This document shows, in pieces, positions 47,521-60,578 of a stretch of 64,000 nucleotides of DNA. Source of the stretch: Polyodon spathula. Taxonomy: Eukaryota > Chordata > Actinopteri > Acipenseriformes > Polyodontidae. The stretch is from the NCBI RefSeq assembly GCF_017654505.1, contig NC_054540.1, positions 36,663,054 through 36,727,053 on the forward strand. Reading direction: 5' to 3'. Position numbers and translations under genes: made by a program. Under the pieces are notes generated by a model. The model ran no database searches. It worked only from the letters and a program-made list of their open reading frames with translations, and was not told the DNA's origin. Within the stretch, counting starts at the first letter, position 1, and each line of letters begins with the position of its first letter.

Positions 47521-50500
47521 ACGTGAGAGATCTGTTGTCACGCTTTTCAGTTTTTGCTTGCAAATTGCCCCACTTTAAATCAATTAAATTGGCTTTAAAT
47601 GAAAGCAGTTGAATATCCATTCAAATTCATATTCCTTCAAAAAAAATAAAAAATTGAATTGGAAATGGAATTGGAATTGAAAACTAGGAATAGACCCCAG
47701 CCGTGTCATTAACAATATCCCTTCACTGCCCACGTTGTACTTTGAAATTCACTTCTCTACTAGTTCTCAAAAAGTGTTACCTTATTGCTTTCACAACAGG
47801 GAACTAGTACAGAGCATTGATCATGGCTTCCTTGGCCCCCATGGTGGGAATATTGTTTTGGTGAAATGTACTATATATAGAATGGTAACACATTTATTTT
47901 TTTAAATATGATTGACTTTGCAATGACATTACAGACGAAGTGAGGTGTATTGCATAGATGAGTGATTAGCCTGTGTCACCTCGTTCCTACTGCTTCAAAC
48001 TTCAAAAGAACACCTTATTTACAAGCATTGCTTTTTGTAATTATTATCTTTTAAGGAGTTCTACTGAAGGTTAAACTTTTCCATCATTCCCACAGTTGTT
48101 TGTTATGGTTCAGTTCATGTCCGAATTCTTCACTGTGATATATTCAAAAATGGGAATGCCAATAACACACATACACAATATTTGTCTATTACCAGTGTAA
48201 ACGCATGGTTTGTTTTTTCTATAGCAGTTTTATTTTACCATATTGGCATTGGTGGAAGCAGAGATCTGCTAGTGCCTCACAATCCTTAACCTGAAAATAC
48301 TGTATAATCCAGCGCCTCTCACAGTTTTGGTGGTTTTGTTATCACCCTCATTTCACTTGTGACCTGAGCCAAAATCAAACCTACACCAACATGAGAGGCT
48401 GGTCAATTAAACCCACTGCGCTACCTTCTACTGTAGCACTCTAAGCAGAAGCATAATTAACCCACTACACTACCTTCTAATGTAGGCTCTAACCAGAAGC
48501 TTAGTGTTCCCGAACTTGAGATACAGAGCAGTTCAGCTGCCCTCTGACTGCTGCTGTCTCCACTAGGAAGCATCCAGTAATTCATTGGAAATGAGACAGT
48601 TGATCTCAGAAACTGGAAGTCAACTCATCGTACGCTGCAGTTTCAGAGCAACAACAGCAACAGCAGCAATATAGTTATGTTCTGTGTGTGTAAAGTGTAT
48701 ATTAGTAGCGAACTAGCAATGTCAATGTTGTAATTATATTCAGCTGTTTAAACTGAAACGGAAACTAATTGTGAAGCATGCAGATTCAAATGGATGGGAG
48801 TGCAGCTGCTGTTACAATCCATTAGCATATAAATCACATTGTAAATAAAGATTAAATAGATTAATAAACCAAAAAATACCAGCAAGCACAGTGTTACAAA
48901 ACTGTACGTTCATAAATAGAGCACCAGACATTATCAAATCATGATTTGGTAATGTTTTGATTTCATGATTTGGTGACTTAGTCGACTAGTTTAACCCTGG
49001 CTAGTCAATTAGTTTAACCCTGGCTAGTCGATTGGTTTAACCCTGGCTAGTCGATTAGTTTTACCCTGGCTAGTCGATTAGTTTTATCTTGGCTATTCAA
49101 CACTGGCAAAAACGGTAGTCATTCTACCCCCAGTGTCTACCCATTTACAATTTAAACTTTCAACCCTGGTAAAAGCATAGCAAGTCAGAGCAAAGCATGT
49201 GCATGCATGGTACAGAATAGATGATAAATGCATGGTAAAGCTCAGATCAGTATGGTCCCTGCAAAATGATTAGTTAATTGCATTCAAATTCTGTTTCAGT
49301 TACACTGCACACACCCTGGGCTACAAATATAACACTGTTTTCTCTTGTTATACAACTTGACCTACATTTGCACCTTGTTTTCTCATCTGTTCCCCCAGCC
49401 CAGATATCACATCTTCATACAGCTGATCCCTTTAGTTTAACTTGATTGTTTGAATGTAAAACACACACACACACACATACAAAGATCAATGCCCAGATTC
49501 AAATTGGTTAGCTAGCAGGATAATATCAAAGCGGGTTTAGAATTACAGATTGCCCCCATATGAATAAATCAAAAGGCAAGCACTTACACATGAAGATGAA
49601 TGAATTGGCATGCAAGCACATCCACCTACACATGAAGATGCTGCCACAGGCTTCTCATTGAAATATATATATATTACTCTGTGTCTTTTCATTTTACATC
49701 TTGTATTGACTGTGCACCACCCTGCCTTGCAAAACAAAAAAATGAGAAAAACAACAAGTGTAAACATTTATGGATGAAGTACTTTTTAAAACTTCTTTGT
49801 AAATGGTAATTTACTGTTTTAACTAAAACACATGTTTAATTGAAAACATTCACTTGTCAATTACAGTAAGTAATAATGAAAAGGTGAAAAAAAAAGATCC
49901 TCATCAAATAGCACAACTTTGGTTAAATATTTAGGACAATGCTATGCCATTTAGCATATTTGCATTTGGTTACCATTTAGACAAAAATTCACAGGCGGGA
50001 GATAGGGCTGCGTGAAACATATGGGTTAGTATTTAGAGGCTTAGCCTCGAGGGAATGAGGATGGCTTGCGAGCCAGGAGTCCTTGTTTTGAACTGTTAGT
50101 GGCCTGTTGGCCAGGGAAGGTTTGAGCTGTTAATGGCCTGCGCCCAGGGCAAAGGACGGGGTCCAGATTTTATACCGCAAGAACCTCGTACTGTGGAAGT
50201 CGGCCCCATGGACCCACGGGACACCCTGAAAAACATCCTCTGACTCTGCGGAGAATCATGGAGGCGCTGCCTCATGGACCGGGTCTTGCCCCCAGATGAT
50301 GGAAAGATTCATAACCTGGAAAGAAGGAAGGAAAGAGAATCCCTCTCTTCAGGAGCTGCCCTCAAACAGGTGAGGTGAGTCCTCCAAGGCCAGGCACTGG
50401 AGTCTGCAGGGGTATCTGACAGATAGTTTGTTAGTATTTGGATTTTAGCTTTTAAGGATTGCATATGACTACAGCTCTTACTGGTACAGTGAGAGAGAAA

Positions 50501-51415
50501 CAATAGAGTCTCTGGGTGAGACAAGAAAATAGCGCATGAGCTGAGAAAAAACAGTGTGGCCGGTGGTCCCCTGACTCGCTGCAGTGAGGACCCCCCTTTT
50601 TAATTGACTAAATTGTCCTTGATAAAGCTGGTCAGTCCTGGATGAGTGAAGGAACAGAATGGAATGATTATCAGGAATTACTGAAAGGTCACAACAAATA
50701 CCTATGGCTGGGAAACTGGATAGTGATGGTACTGTGAATTCTGCACTTAGAAATCTGAAGAAAGCTGAAAGGCACATAGCTTCCATCATCAAGTCGCCAA
50801 ATGGATTGAAACATCCTGAGCACAAAATTGGGAAAGGATGTCTGTAAATATGGGTAGTCTGGATGGAGATGACAGGGTAAGGGTCTTGGAAATTCTTGAG
50901 TGTGAGGTGCACTACGGGGATGGACATAATTGTCGGCGAGGGGACGGACAAGCAACGATAACGAAACTGGATACCTGAGATGTAGGATTTTATGGATGCT
51001 GGTGAAAGATGGAAAAATTAATTGTGCATGAACGATGAATTCTACAATCCAGTTTTCATAGGGATATTCAGTTCTGGGTGCAAGCCAGGCAACGTGGCCT
51101 GCTGCTTTGATGGATTTAATAGTGTCAGAAGGTGTAAAGTAACAAAGGGAGAAATGATTGTGGGGAATTAGGGCATTAAGACTGGAGTGGAGCTGCCTCT
51201 CGGGGTGAAAAGATCGATGATTAGGCACTTTCCCCGATATTTTATCGGTCTCTATTCCGATGGGACTAATTCTGAATTCTTTGTCCATCTCGACTTGGAT
51301 TAGAGACTCCGTGATTCCGGGTTCAGAGGAAGCAGAACAAAGATTTTGGCATATAAATGGGACAGAGGGAGATAACAAAGGGGGCCAACCAAGACTTTAA
51401 AAGTAGGGAGAGTCT
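47521..51415. other. No confident gene; short tandem repeat and unrecognised frames
   Basis: Apart from the 23-bp repeat at 48981-49095 (listed separately) and a CA tract at about 49460-49478, nothing is recognisable. The minus-strand frame 50689-51378 (229 codons, beginning MLSPSVPFICQNLCSASSEP) and its neighbour 50478-50951 have no domain I recognise. Confidence 0.4.
48981..49095 (+). repeat. 23-bp tandem repeat, five units
   Basis: Unit GTCGATTAGTTTAACCCTGG plus CTA, five consecutive copies with one to three changes each. Confidence 0.92.
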
Positions 51416-51417
51416 GT

Positions 51418-53145
51418 GACTGTGTGGCAGTGCAGAGCGCATTTGTTTCTGTGACTGTGGGGCGATTCAGAGAGTATATGTGTATCTGTGACCGCGGGGC
51501 GATGCAGAGCATATGTGTGTCTGTGACCACGGGGCGATGCAGAGTGTATGTGTGTATCTGTGACCACGGGGCGGTGCAGAGCGTATGTGTGTATCTGTGA
51601 CCGCGGGGCGATGCAGAGTGTATGTGTGTATCTGTGACTGCAGGGCGGTGCAGAGTGTATGTGTGTATCTGTGATTGTGGGCCAGTGCAGAGCGTATGTG
51701 TGTATCTGTGACCGGGGGGCGATGCAGAGCGTATGTGTGTCTGTGACCACGGGGTGATGCAGAGTGTATGTGTGTATCTGTGACTGCAGGGCGATACAGA
51801 GCGTATGTGTGTATCTGTGACTGCAAGGCGATGCAGAGCGTATGTGTATATTTGTGACTGTGGGGCGGTGCAGAGCGTATGTGTGTATCTGTGACTGCAA
51901 GGCGATGCAGAGCGTATGTGTATATTTGTGACTGCAAGGCGGTGCAGAGTGTATGTGTGTCTGTGACCACGGGGCGGTGCAGAGCGTATGTGTGTATCTG
52001 TGACTGCAGGGCGGTGCAGAGCGTATGTGTGTATCTGTGACTGCAAGGCGATGCAGAGCGTATGTGTGTCTGTGACCACGGGGCGGTGCAGAGCGTATGT
52101 GTGTATTTGTGACTGCAGGGCGGTGCAGAGCGTATGTTTGTATCTGTGACTGCAGGGCGGTGCAGAGCGTATGTGTGTATCTGTGACTGCGGGGCGGTGC
52201 AGAGCGTATGTGTGTATCTGTGATTGTGGGGCAGTGCAGAGCGTATGTGTGTCGATGACTGCAGAGCGTATGTGTGTATCTCTGATTGTGGGGCGGTGCA
52301 GAGCGTATGTGTGTATCTGTGACTGCAAGGCGGTGCAGAGCATATGTGTGTATCTGTGACTGCAGGGCGGTGCAAAGCGTAGGTGTGTATCTGTGACTGC
52401 GGGGCAGTGCAGAGCATATGTGTGTATCTGTGATTGTGGGGCAGTGCAGAGCGTATGTGTGTCGATGACTGCAGGGCGGTGCAGAGCGTATGTGTGTATC
52501 TGTGATTGTGGGGCGATGAAGAGCGTATGTGTGTCTGTGACCACAGGCGATGCAGAGTGTACGTGTGTCGATGACTGCGGGACGATGCAGAGCGTATGTG
52601 TGTCTGTGACCACGGGGCGTTGCAGAGCGTATGTGTGTATCTGTGACTGCAGGGCGGTGCAGAGCGTATGTGTGTATTTGTGACTGCGGGGCAGTGCAGA
52701 GCGTATGTGTGTATCTGTGATTGTGGGGCAGTGCAGAGCGTATGTGTGTCGATGACTGCAGGGCGGTGCAGAGCGTATGTGTGTATCTGTGACTGGGGGG
52801 CGATGCAGAGCGTATGTGTGTCTGTGACCACAAGGCAGTGCAGAGCGTATGTGTGTCTGTGACCACAGGGCAGTGCAGAGCGTATGTGTGTATCTGTGAC
52901 CACGGGGCGGTGCAGAGCATATGTGTGTATCTGTGACCACGGGGCGGTGCAGAGCGTATGTGTGTATCTGTGACCACGGGGTGGTGCAGAGCGTATGTGT
53001 GTCTGTGACCACAGGGCAGTGCAGAGCGTATGTGTGTCTGTGACCACAGGGCAGTGCAGAGCGTATGTGTGTATCTGTGACCACGGGGTGGTGCAGAGCG
53101 TATGTGCGTCTGTAACCACGGGGCGGTGCGGAGTGTATGGCTGAC
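51418..53145. repeat. 35-37-bp minisatellite, about 46 units
   Basis: The unit begins GCAGAGCGTATGTGTGTATC and continues TGTGACCACGGGGCGGT (37 bp). Many units lack AT and are 35 bp, and a few are shorter (GTCGATGACTGC type). Variation clusters at CCACGG/TGCAGG/TTGTGG and at GCGGT/GCGAT/GCAGT. Because 37 is not a multiple of three and stops are absent on the minus strand, all three minus frames stay open for 500-640 codons, reading THIRSA, HTYALH and YTHTLC peptides. This is an artefact of the repeat, not evidence for a protein. Confidence 0.95.
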
Positions 53146-54265
53146 TCGTGTGTGGAACTTGGCTTTCTTCTATTACTTGCCTTTGGATCAACGGGGAGAG
53201 AGTGTGATGTGGCATGGCGGCTGCTGATTTGATGCCTGAAGCAGATGGTGTAACCAGGTTGTACTCTGGAATACTGATAGATGGGGGTGGGGCTGGAGCT
53301 GCCTGGGTTGGGGTGAGCAATGGAGCCGCTGAAACAGAAGATGTAATGAAAGAGGGGGCGGAGATGAGAGGCTGAAGGAGAAACTGCAATGGTGCTGGAG
53401 CAATTGTCTATTCCAGCTAAAACGAGTGTTTACTGCTGGCATTGCTGATGCTGCTGAGCGAGCAGGGGTGGGGTGCGAGTGAAAGATTTGGCTTTGCCGG
53501 GGTAAAACCGAAATTATGAAAATATCTTTAGTTCAGTAGCAGTGAAAACTGGAAGTGTACAGGATGGGAAAGTCCAGTAGAAAAAGCCCTGTGAAGCATG
53601 TTTCCAAAGATTAAAGTTGACAGAAACAAGAACTCAGCCATTTCTTAGTATTTGCAAGCAGTCTAAATTAAAATTGTACTAGAAAGTGCTCCCTTTCAGA
53701 AAAATAAAATGAAATGATCTTGGAAAATAGCTTTGAGAATCTAGCCCTCAATGTTGCACAAATATCAAAAGTAGAAACTATATGTGTTGCTGGACTTGAT
53801 TTCTGACTACAGGAGCTTGCTGTGGACCATTGATGGCAAATGATGCCCAGTTGTAGGTCAGAACTTCAGCTGTGGGGACCAGAATTGCTGAACCTGAGAA
53901 GACAGCGGCCATGATTGGAGTGGCGAATACTGTCTTGAAGTAATGGAGAAGCAACCTGTTTGTCCATATCATTGAGCCAAGTATTAACTGAGGCAATTGA
54001 AACGGCGATGGGGTAAATGAGGGACTTCATGTCCTTGAAAATGTTGTTATATAGCTAAAGAATGAGTTTGGGTGCGTCTCCTGGTTGCTGAGAGGAGGCG
54101 ACGACCATAACTGGAGAGGAGGGGCTGCTGCAGCTTGTCCTGGGACTGTGAGAGCGAGTTTGCGGAATTGTGCTTGTGAGAAGGTACAGTTTATCATTGA
54201 GCAACATTGAGCTTCCAGCTGGAATGTTAATATTTTTGTCGTGCAGGGTTTAGCGAGTGGCCAAC
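53146..54265. other. No confident gene; protein-like minus-strand fragments
   Basis: Minus-strand segments such as NINIPAGSSMLLNDKLYLLT (near 54180-54235) and SLIYPIAVSIASVNTWLNDM (near 53960-54030) look protein-like but are separated by stops and frame changes. I do not recognise a family. Confidence 0.3.
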
Positions 54266-55010
54266 TGTGGCAAAGTGTCTGCCCGTGTGTATTTTGTATT
54301 ATGTTGTGTGTTAATGTTGGTGTGTAGTCATTGGTACACAGGATATAAACGGATCTGTGTAACACGAGTGTTTAAAATGTATATTTATTTAGGCACGAGG
54401 ATTGCACAGCACTTCACGTGCAAGTAAAAAGTAATATGTGAGTAGGGGGAATTGCACTTTATTAATTCACGTGCAGAAAACAACAACATATTGGTTTTTT
54501 CTGACTTTATGTGAACGAAAAGACACACATTTGCCCTTTTTCCCACTGGAAATAGTGATATTTTGAAATATCACTGTCCTGGTCACAAAAGCAAAGTTTG
54601 TGGGGAATAATAACCATTTTCTATACTTTTGAGGCATAAGCAATTAGGAAATAACACTTACTACCCAGGAACAAAAACTGTGTTACATAGTGTTAGCAAT
54701 CGAGTCTCGGTACAGCTGCATAAATGCGGCATGTTTTCACCCATTCGTGGTTGTGTGTTCGGTGAGTGGAGAACGGGATTGGAGACTGAGGTAATAATTG
54801 TGATAATAATAATAATAATAGTTGATAAATATCTGCTCACCGTGTTTTGTCTGTATAGTCCGTTTTGTTGGTCTTTTTTGTTTTGGCGACGAGTGCCGTG
54901 CCCTGTGTTTTTGTTTTGTTACAAACCTTTTATTTACTGTCTGTTCATTCATTAAATGCTGAGCGAAACCATTCGCGGGGGTGTTTTCATCTCTGTTTTC
55001 ATAGTGCTGG
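54266..55010 (+). mobile_element. Diverged LTR copy related to the 28637 solo LTR
   Basis: Starts TGTGGCAAAGTGTCTGCCCG. It shares TGTTAATGTTGGTGT..AGTCATTGGTACAC, AGGCACGAGGATTGCACAGC, TTAGCAATCGAGTCTCGGTA and CAGCTGCATAAATGCGGCAT in the order of the solo LTR. About 200 bp of unrelated sequence is inserted near 54478-54690, and the last part after CATTAAATGCTGAGCG has diverged, so the 3' boundary is approximate. No target duplication is found. Confidence 0.7.
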
Positions 55011-58000
55011 GGCAGCAGGTCTGGTTGCTGGGTATAGGTCTGCATTAGAAATAGATGGACCATCGGAGAAATGAATCAGATATTTTGAGTAGAATCCGGC
55101 TTGAAAGTTTCCTGCAACGTATGCAAAAAAGCAATTGCAAGAGAGAGAACAAAGATTATGACGTGGCTTAAATAGACAGGGGAAAAATAGGAGGAGAGGA
55201 ACCCTAGCTCCTAATAATACACAGAAATCAAAGTTCATAAAAATTCCCTAACATACATTTTTTACATGTTTTGTATCAAATCTGGACCCTTTCAAGCCAA
55301 TTTTATTAAGTTGTTACGGTCATTATATGTGCACTGACCCTTTAAAAAAAAATAAAAAAATGGCGCCTGTAATGCAGAGTGGATTTGCCGTGCTGAAGGA
55401 AAATAACATGGAATCTCCTAAGAAAAGAAAAAGAGCTTCTACTTTTCTTAAATTATTATTTTGTCGTCTCCTATCGCTTTCCACGGGGGAAGATGCTCAC
55501 AGACTGATATCAAGATGTGAAGGTACCATTCGTTAGTCTGAAAAAGACTAGTTAGGCTGCAGCACAGTAGCTAGTAGGATGTTACGTAGCAATCGTATGT
55601 AATTGCACAAAATGCGCGACCAATGGCAGATAATTTATGAATAATTAATGCTGCACTTTAAATAGAAATGTGTGATTATTTCATCGATTTCAGAAAGAAA
55701 AAATAAATAAAAACATAAAGGTAAAATACAGTAACGTCTGTGTTTTATTTCTGCACATTTACTATGGAAATAGCTCTAAATGTCCACACCTTGGGGCAAT
55801 TTACATAATTTGTATAATTCGAATTTTGCACATCTCAAACTATTTGTATGGTCCCCAGAGATTCTAATTAAGTGGAGTTCCCTGTACATACATTCAGCTC
55901 TTAGTGAAGTAGTTGGTTGTACAAGTCAAGATGCATTCTGCCTCACTACTGAAGAATAACTCACAAAACAGTTAATTGGTATAGTTTGAAGAGTTCCTAT
56001 TTCGGGATTATCTTCTTTAATTGTTGACCAGGACAATATAAGATGTGACAGCATGATATTGGTGCTCAAACCTAAGCCTGTTGTGGCACCAAGACATAGG
56101 ATAAAATACAAATACATTTCAAAGCTGCAGTGGTAGTAATATACATTCCTAATTTAAATACAAAAATGTATAGGAAATAAAAAAGATATGATTCGGGACA
56201 TATTTCGGTTTCATGAGTGGTACATTTTCTTGTGCGGACCCCCATCCCATTCAGCCTCTAGAAATTGGCCCTCCATCACCCTCTGGTCTAGACTAATACT
56301 TGGTTAATTTGGAAAGTGAAATATTTGCGTATTTTTTATTTTATTGTCTTGCAACCTACAGCTCCTCACCAAAAAAAAAAAAAGATGGGGTTCCATTGGA
56401 ATCTATAGGATTTTGTTACAGGGCAGCTGTATTTCGTGCATGTGTGATTCAGCTTTTAAGTATCTCACATGGGTCTTGTATGAAGCAATTATGTTTTAAA
56501 ATGCAGGGGTGGGGTGGGGGGGGGTGTCCTTCTTTAATTTTTATTTACAACACAATTCTACAAAAAGTTGCCATATTGAGATCCACATAAAACACTATGA
56601 TTGCAAAAATTGTACTCGCATGCTGCATTTTTTTCTCCTCTTACAAAAAGCACATAGTGATGTTTTTTTTTTTAATGGAAATATAAACAGCCTAACTGGG
56701 TATATTTGTATTCCAGAATGTTTTTAAATTACATTTTACTGGATAAGTTGTCTACTGCAGAAAATGCTTTCATAATGTATTGACCTTTTGAAGATATGAT
56801 TGCTTAAAAAAAATTAGCTTTGGACATGTCACATCTCTGTATCCTCTTCAGTGTGGAAAACGGTTTCCTAAGTATCGGTGCATTTCTGAAAAAAACAGAA
56901 AGCTTTTCCATTCTCAGAAGAAAAAAAAATATTCTGACCAGTGCTCATTTCTTCGTTAACAAGTGCATGTTTGCAGCTTCTCAGTTTCACTCCCTTCATT
57001 CCACCTTATGTTTTGTTCCTCTTCTAAAAAAAAAAAACTGTCCGAACCGTCTTTTCCAGGTGAATTGGGACACGAAATAATCCTCAGTGACAGAAAGCCA
57101 CTCTTAGCAGCTTCAGTTAAATTTAGCTTCCCAATATTTTTTATTTTATTTTATCTCATTTGCAAACTTCATCTCTTCTGATTTGTCATTACTCAATGTT
57201 TTTCAATCCTGTGTCTTTTGGAAAGATGAAAGATAGAACATTCAGAGCCATGCCTAACCAATCAGAGGCCACCGTTCTGTCACATGGTAGCAACAAGCTT
57301 AAAGTTGCTTTCACATCGACCTACTAAAAACATCACCTGTGGGCGGGTATTTTGAAATCTGAACTGGAGATGACGTTAGGTTGAAAGAGCAGACTGTCAG
57401 CTTTCAAGAGATGGATAACATGAGTTTTTATGCGGCTTTGGATGAACGCCCGCTTCCCTTTAAATTAGGCATAATTAAATTAATTCTCACATGAAAAACA
57501 CTGCAATAATATGTATGTGTTACAAAAACATTTAAAATAAAGACCACAAATGACTGTTAAGAACCTACAGTTTAGACTTCAAACTACCGAAATAACACGA
57601 GAAACAAGATCTGTTCATGTACAACATTTTTTCTATTTTTATGTCTGTAGCAAAAGGAATGTTGGTGGGAGCAGGTCACATTTACATTAATTTAAATTCT
57701 GTCCATTGTAACTGCTGATACTTAAAAACACATTCATGATTAAAAAGTTACATTTTACAAAGCAAAAAAACCCTGTCCAATGGACTTCATTGACTAGTAT
57801 TTAAAAGAAACAGTTATAAAATGAGTTCTAGTTATAAAACAAGTGCAATTAATGATAAGGCTGTTAGTAATACATTGTCAAAGTAATCGTGTGGTTAAAT
57901 GAGAACTTACAAGTGTTTGAATAAAAGTAATTTCAGAACATGTAATTAATCACATGAGGAACATGATTAAAATGACTTTGTTATAACAGGGAGTCCACTA

Positions 58001-58890
58001 AAAGGTAAACGTTCAGGGGTTATATTAATAATAGGATCATCATGAAGCATATTTTCATGGAGGAGTTCATTTTTAAACCTTAAGGTTTGTGGTAAATATT
58101 TCAATAGTTTATTGAAGAACCTTCCATATTCCTGTGTCATACTCATGTTCCTTTTGACTTAAAATACAGTACGACTGCAGACTGCAGGGAGACTGCATTT
58201 TCTGATTGCCAAGGCTGAAAACAAAATTGTTATAAAAACATTCAATACATGCTTATCTGTATTAGGAATCCTGTTTTCAAAACCAAAACCTATCTAAGTA
58301 GAGGAAACTTATAATGCTTTGTTTTCTAGTTGGCTCCAAATAAATCACACGCAGTAAGTCTGTATTGGGATCAATATGTAATTAACCACTTTATTTTATT
58401 TTTATTTTTTACATACAGCTATTTCTTTAATCCATGTTACTATTAAATCTATTTCATAAAGGTAACTGAAGCTGCTATGTGCACAAACGTTTGGACTGGT
58501 GGTGATGCCTTTCTTTATGTCATTTTTTTGCCCAAAATGTTTTTGCAGTTTTCATATTCTTTTTATAAATGATTCACAAAGGTACGGAAAGTGTGCTGAA
58601 AGTTATTCCGCGAGCTAGCAGACAAGATCATGAAATAAATCAGAAGACAAACTGGAAAAGATCTTCTGCATGAAGAGGCTTATGAAAAGCAATCAGATGA
58701 CGCATGCAGAGGTGTTACAGTATGATAGTATTACATAAATACACCAGTCACAATGCATTATTTTTGGAAGTGTATAATAACTAATATATATTCCATTGTT
58801 ACACGATATTACTATAATGCTTCTGCCTTTTTTCTAGGACTAAAAGAAATCCTAATAACTGTTCCGTTAAAGACATGCAATAAATTTTAT
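55011..58890. other. No confident gene
   Basis: A short plus-strand frame from ATGGCGCCTG at 55360 (MAPVMQSGFAVLKENNMESP, then KKRKR) has a basic, nuclear-signal-like stretch but no recognised family. Poly(A) and poly(G) runs are near 56371 and 56508. A promoter-like stretch at 57255-57440 is listed separately. The rest is AT-rich. Confidence 0.4.
57255..57440 (+). promoter_or_regulatory. Possible promoter with CCAAT and GC boxes
   Basis: A CCAAT box (TAACCAATCAGAGG, about 57256-57269) and a GC-box-like GTGGGCGGG (about 57340-57348) precede ATGGATAACATGAGTTTTTA at about 57412, which opens MDNMSFYAALDERPLPFKLG before a stop. There is no clear splice donor, so the coding part is doubtful. Confidence 0.3.
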
Positions 58891-58892
58891 TT

Positions 58893-58943
58893 ATTTTATA
58901 TATATATATATATAATATATATATATGTATATATATATAAGAT

Positions 58944-58976
<33 letters not shown>

Positions 58977-58978
58977 TC
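58893..58978. repeat. Imperfect (TA)n block
   Basis: TA units interrupted by AATATATAT, ATGTA and AAGATA spacers, giving alternating inverted blocks. Confidence 0.9.
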
Positions 58979-59309
58979 CTTTAATGTTTAATTGACACCG
59001 TATTTGTAAAATAATGTGTTCATCTGAAACACATGTATAATATATTTTTTTAAAACACAAAGAAATGGCAATTATACATATACATATTTTTTTCTAGAGT
59101 ACATTGGTTCAATGTCCAGTAGTGAGCATCATGGGCAACCTGTTTCATCTTAACAGTGAGGTAAAACTATAATGGATGGACAAGAAATTCCGGCTGAGGA
59201 ACCGGATGACATCAAATGGGCTATGGATTTCACATGACTGGGAATACAGATATGCATCTGTTGGTCACAGATATCTTATAAAAAAAAAGGCAGGGCGTGG
59301 ATCAGAAAA

Positions 59310-60578
59310 TCAGTCAGTATCTGGTGTGACTACCATTTGCCTCATGCAGCGCGACACATCTCCTTCGCATAGAGTTGATCAGGCTGTTGATTGTGGCCTG
59401 TGGAATGTTGTCCCACTCCTCTTCTATGGCTGTGTGAAGTTGCTGGATATTGGCGGGAACTGGAACACGTTGTCGTACACACCGATCCAGAGCAACCATG
59501 CTCAATGGGTGACATGTCTGGTGAGTATACAGGCCATGGAAGAACTGGGACATTTTCAGCTTCCAGGAATTGTGTACAGATCCTTGCAACATGGTGCCGT
59601 GCATTATCATGTTGAAACATGAGGTGATGGTGGCGGATGAATGGCACGACAATGGGCCTCAGGATCTCGTCACGGTATCTCTGTGCATTTAAATTGCCAT
59701 CAATAAAATGCAATTGTGTTTGTTGTCCGTAGCTTATGTCTGCCCATACCATAACACCTCCGCTACCAGTGGACACTGGTCACAGCGTTGACATCAGCAA
59801 ACCGCTCGCCCTCATGACGCCATACACGCTGTCTGCCATCTGCCTGGCACAGTTGAAACCAGGATTCATCCGTGAAGAGCACAATTCTCCAGCGTGCCAG
59901 TGGCCATCGAAGGTGAGCATTTGCCCACTGAAGTCGGTTATGACACCGAACTGCAGCCAGGTCAAGACCCTGGTGAGGACGACGAGCAGGCAGATGAGCT
60001 TCCCTAAGACGGTTTCTGACAGTTTGTGAAGAAATTCTTCGGTTGTGCAAACCCACAGTTTCATCAGCTGTCCGGGTGGCTGGTATCAGATGATCCCGCA
60101 GGTGAAGAAACCGGATGTGGAGGTCCTGAGCTGGCGTGGTTACACGCGGTCTGCGGTTGTGAGGCTGGTTGGACGTACTGCCAAATTCTCTAAAACGACT
60201 TGAGGCAGCTTATGGTAGAGAAATGAACATTCAATTCTCTGGCAACAGCTCTGGTGGACATTCCTGCAGTCAGTATGCCAATTGCACGCTCCCTCAAAAC
60301 ATCTGTGGCATTGTGTTGTATGACAAAACTGCACATTTTAAAGTGGTCTTTTCTTGTCCCCAGCACAAGGTGCACCTGTGTAATGATCATGCTGTTTAAT
60401 CAGCTTCTTGATATGCAAAGGAGAAATGCTCACTAACAGGGATGTAAACAAATTTGCGCAGAAAATTTGAGAGAAATAAGCGTTTTGTGTGTATGGAAAA
60501 TTTCTGGGATCTTTTATTTCAGCTCATGAAACATGGGACCAGCACTTTACATGTTGCGTTTATATTTTTGTTCAGTGT
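59310..60578 (-). mobile_element. Tc1-like transposon, a second family
   Basis: The transposase relic is on the minus strand. The right end reads CATGTTGCGTTTATATTTTT then GTTCAGTGTA (60549-60578), the reverse complement of the TACACTGAACAAAAATATAA terminus common to a widespread fish Tc1 family. The left terminus is not evident and may have been lost. Sequence differs clearly from the three Tc1 relics at 12-24 kb. Confidence 0.82.
59314..60390 (-). pseudogene. Tc1-like DD34E transposase relic, nearly full span
   Basis: From 60390 downward: an N-terminal helix-turn-helix part (ERAIGILTAGMSTRAVAREL, then NVHFSTISCL), then LHNRRISSQTVRNRLREAHL, then WRIVLFTDESWFQLCQADGR with the first catalytic Asp, GGVMVWADISYGQQTQLHFI, FQHDNARHHVARICTQFLEA with the second Asp, and WPVYSPDMSPIEH with the Glu. 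All three acidic residues survive. At least three frame changes (near 60190, 59770 and 59500) break it. It is therefore inactive but better preserved than the other Tc1 copies here. Confidence 0.88.

Noticed and set aside
51418..53145. CRISPR-like array
   Set aside because: Units are tandem with no unique spacers, in a vertebrate genome; variation is by point changes and 2-bp indels.
51300..53389. Three overlapping minus-strand frames of 526-640 codons
   Set aside because: They are the same 35-37-bp minisatellite read in three phases. All frames being open follows from the repeat having no stop in any phase.
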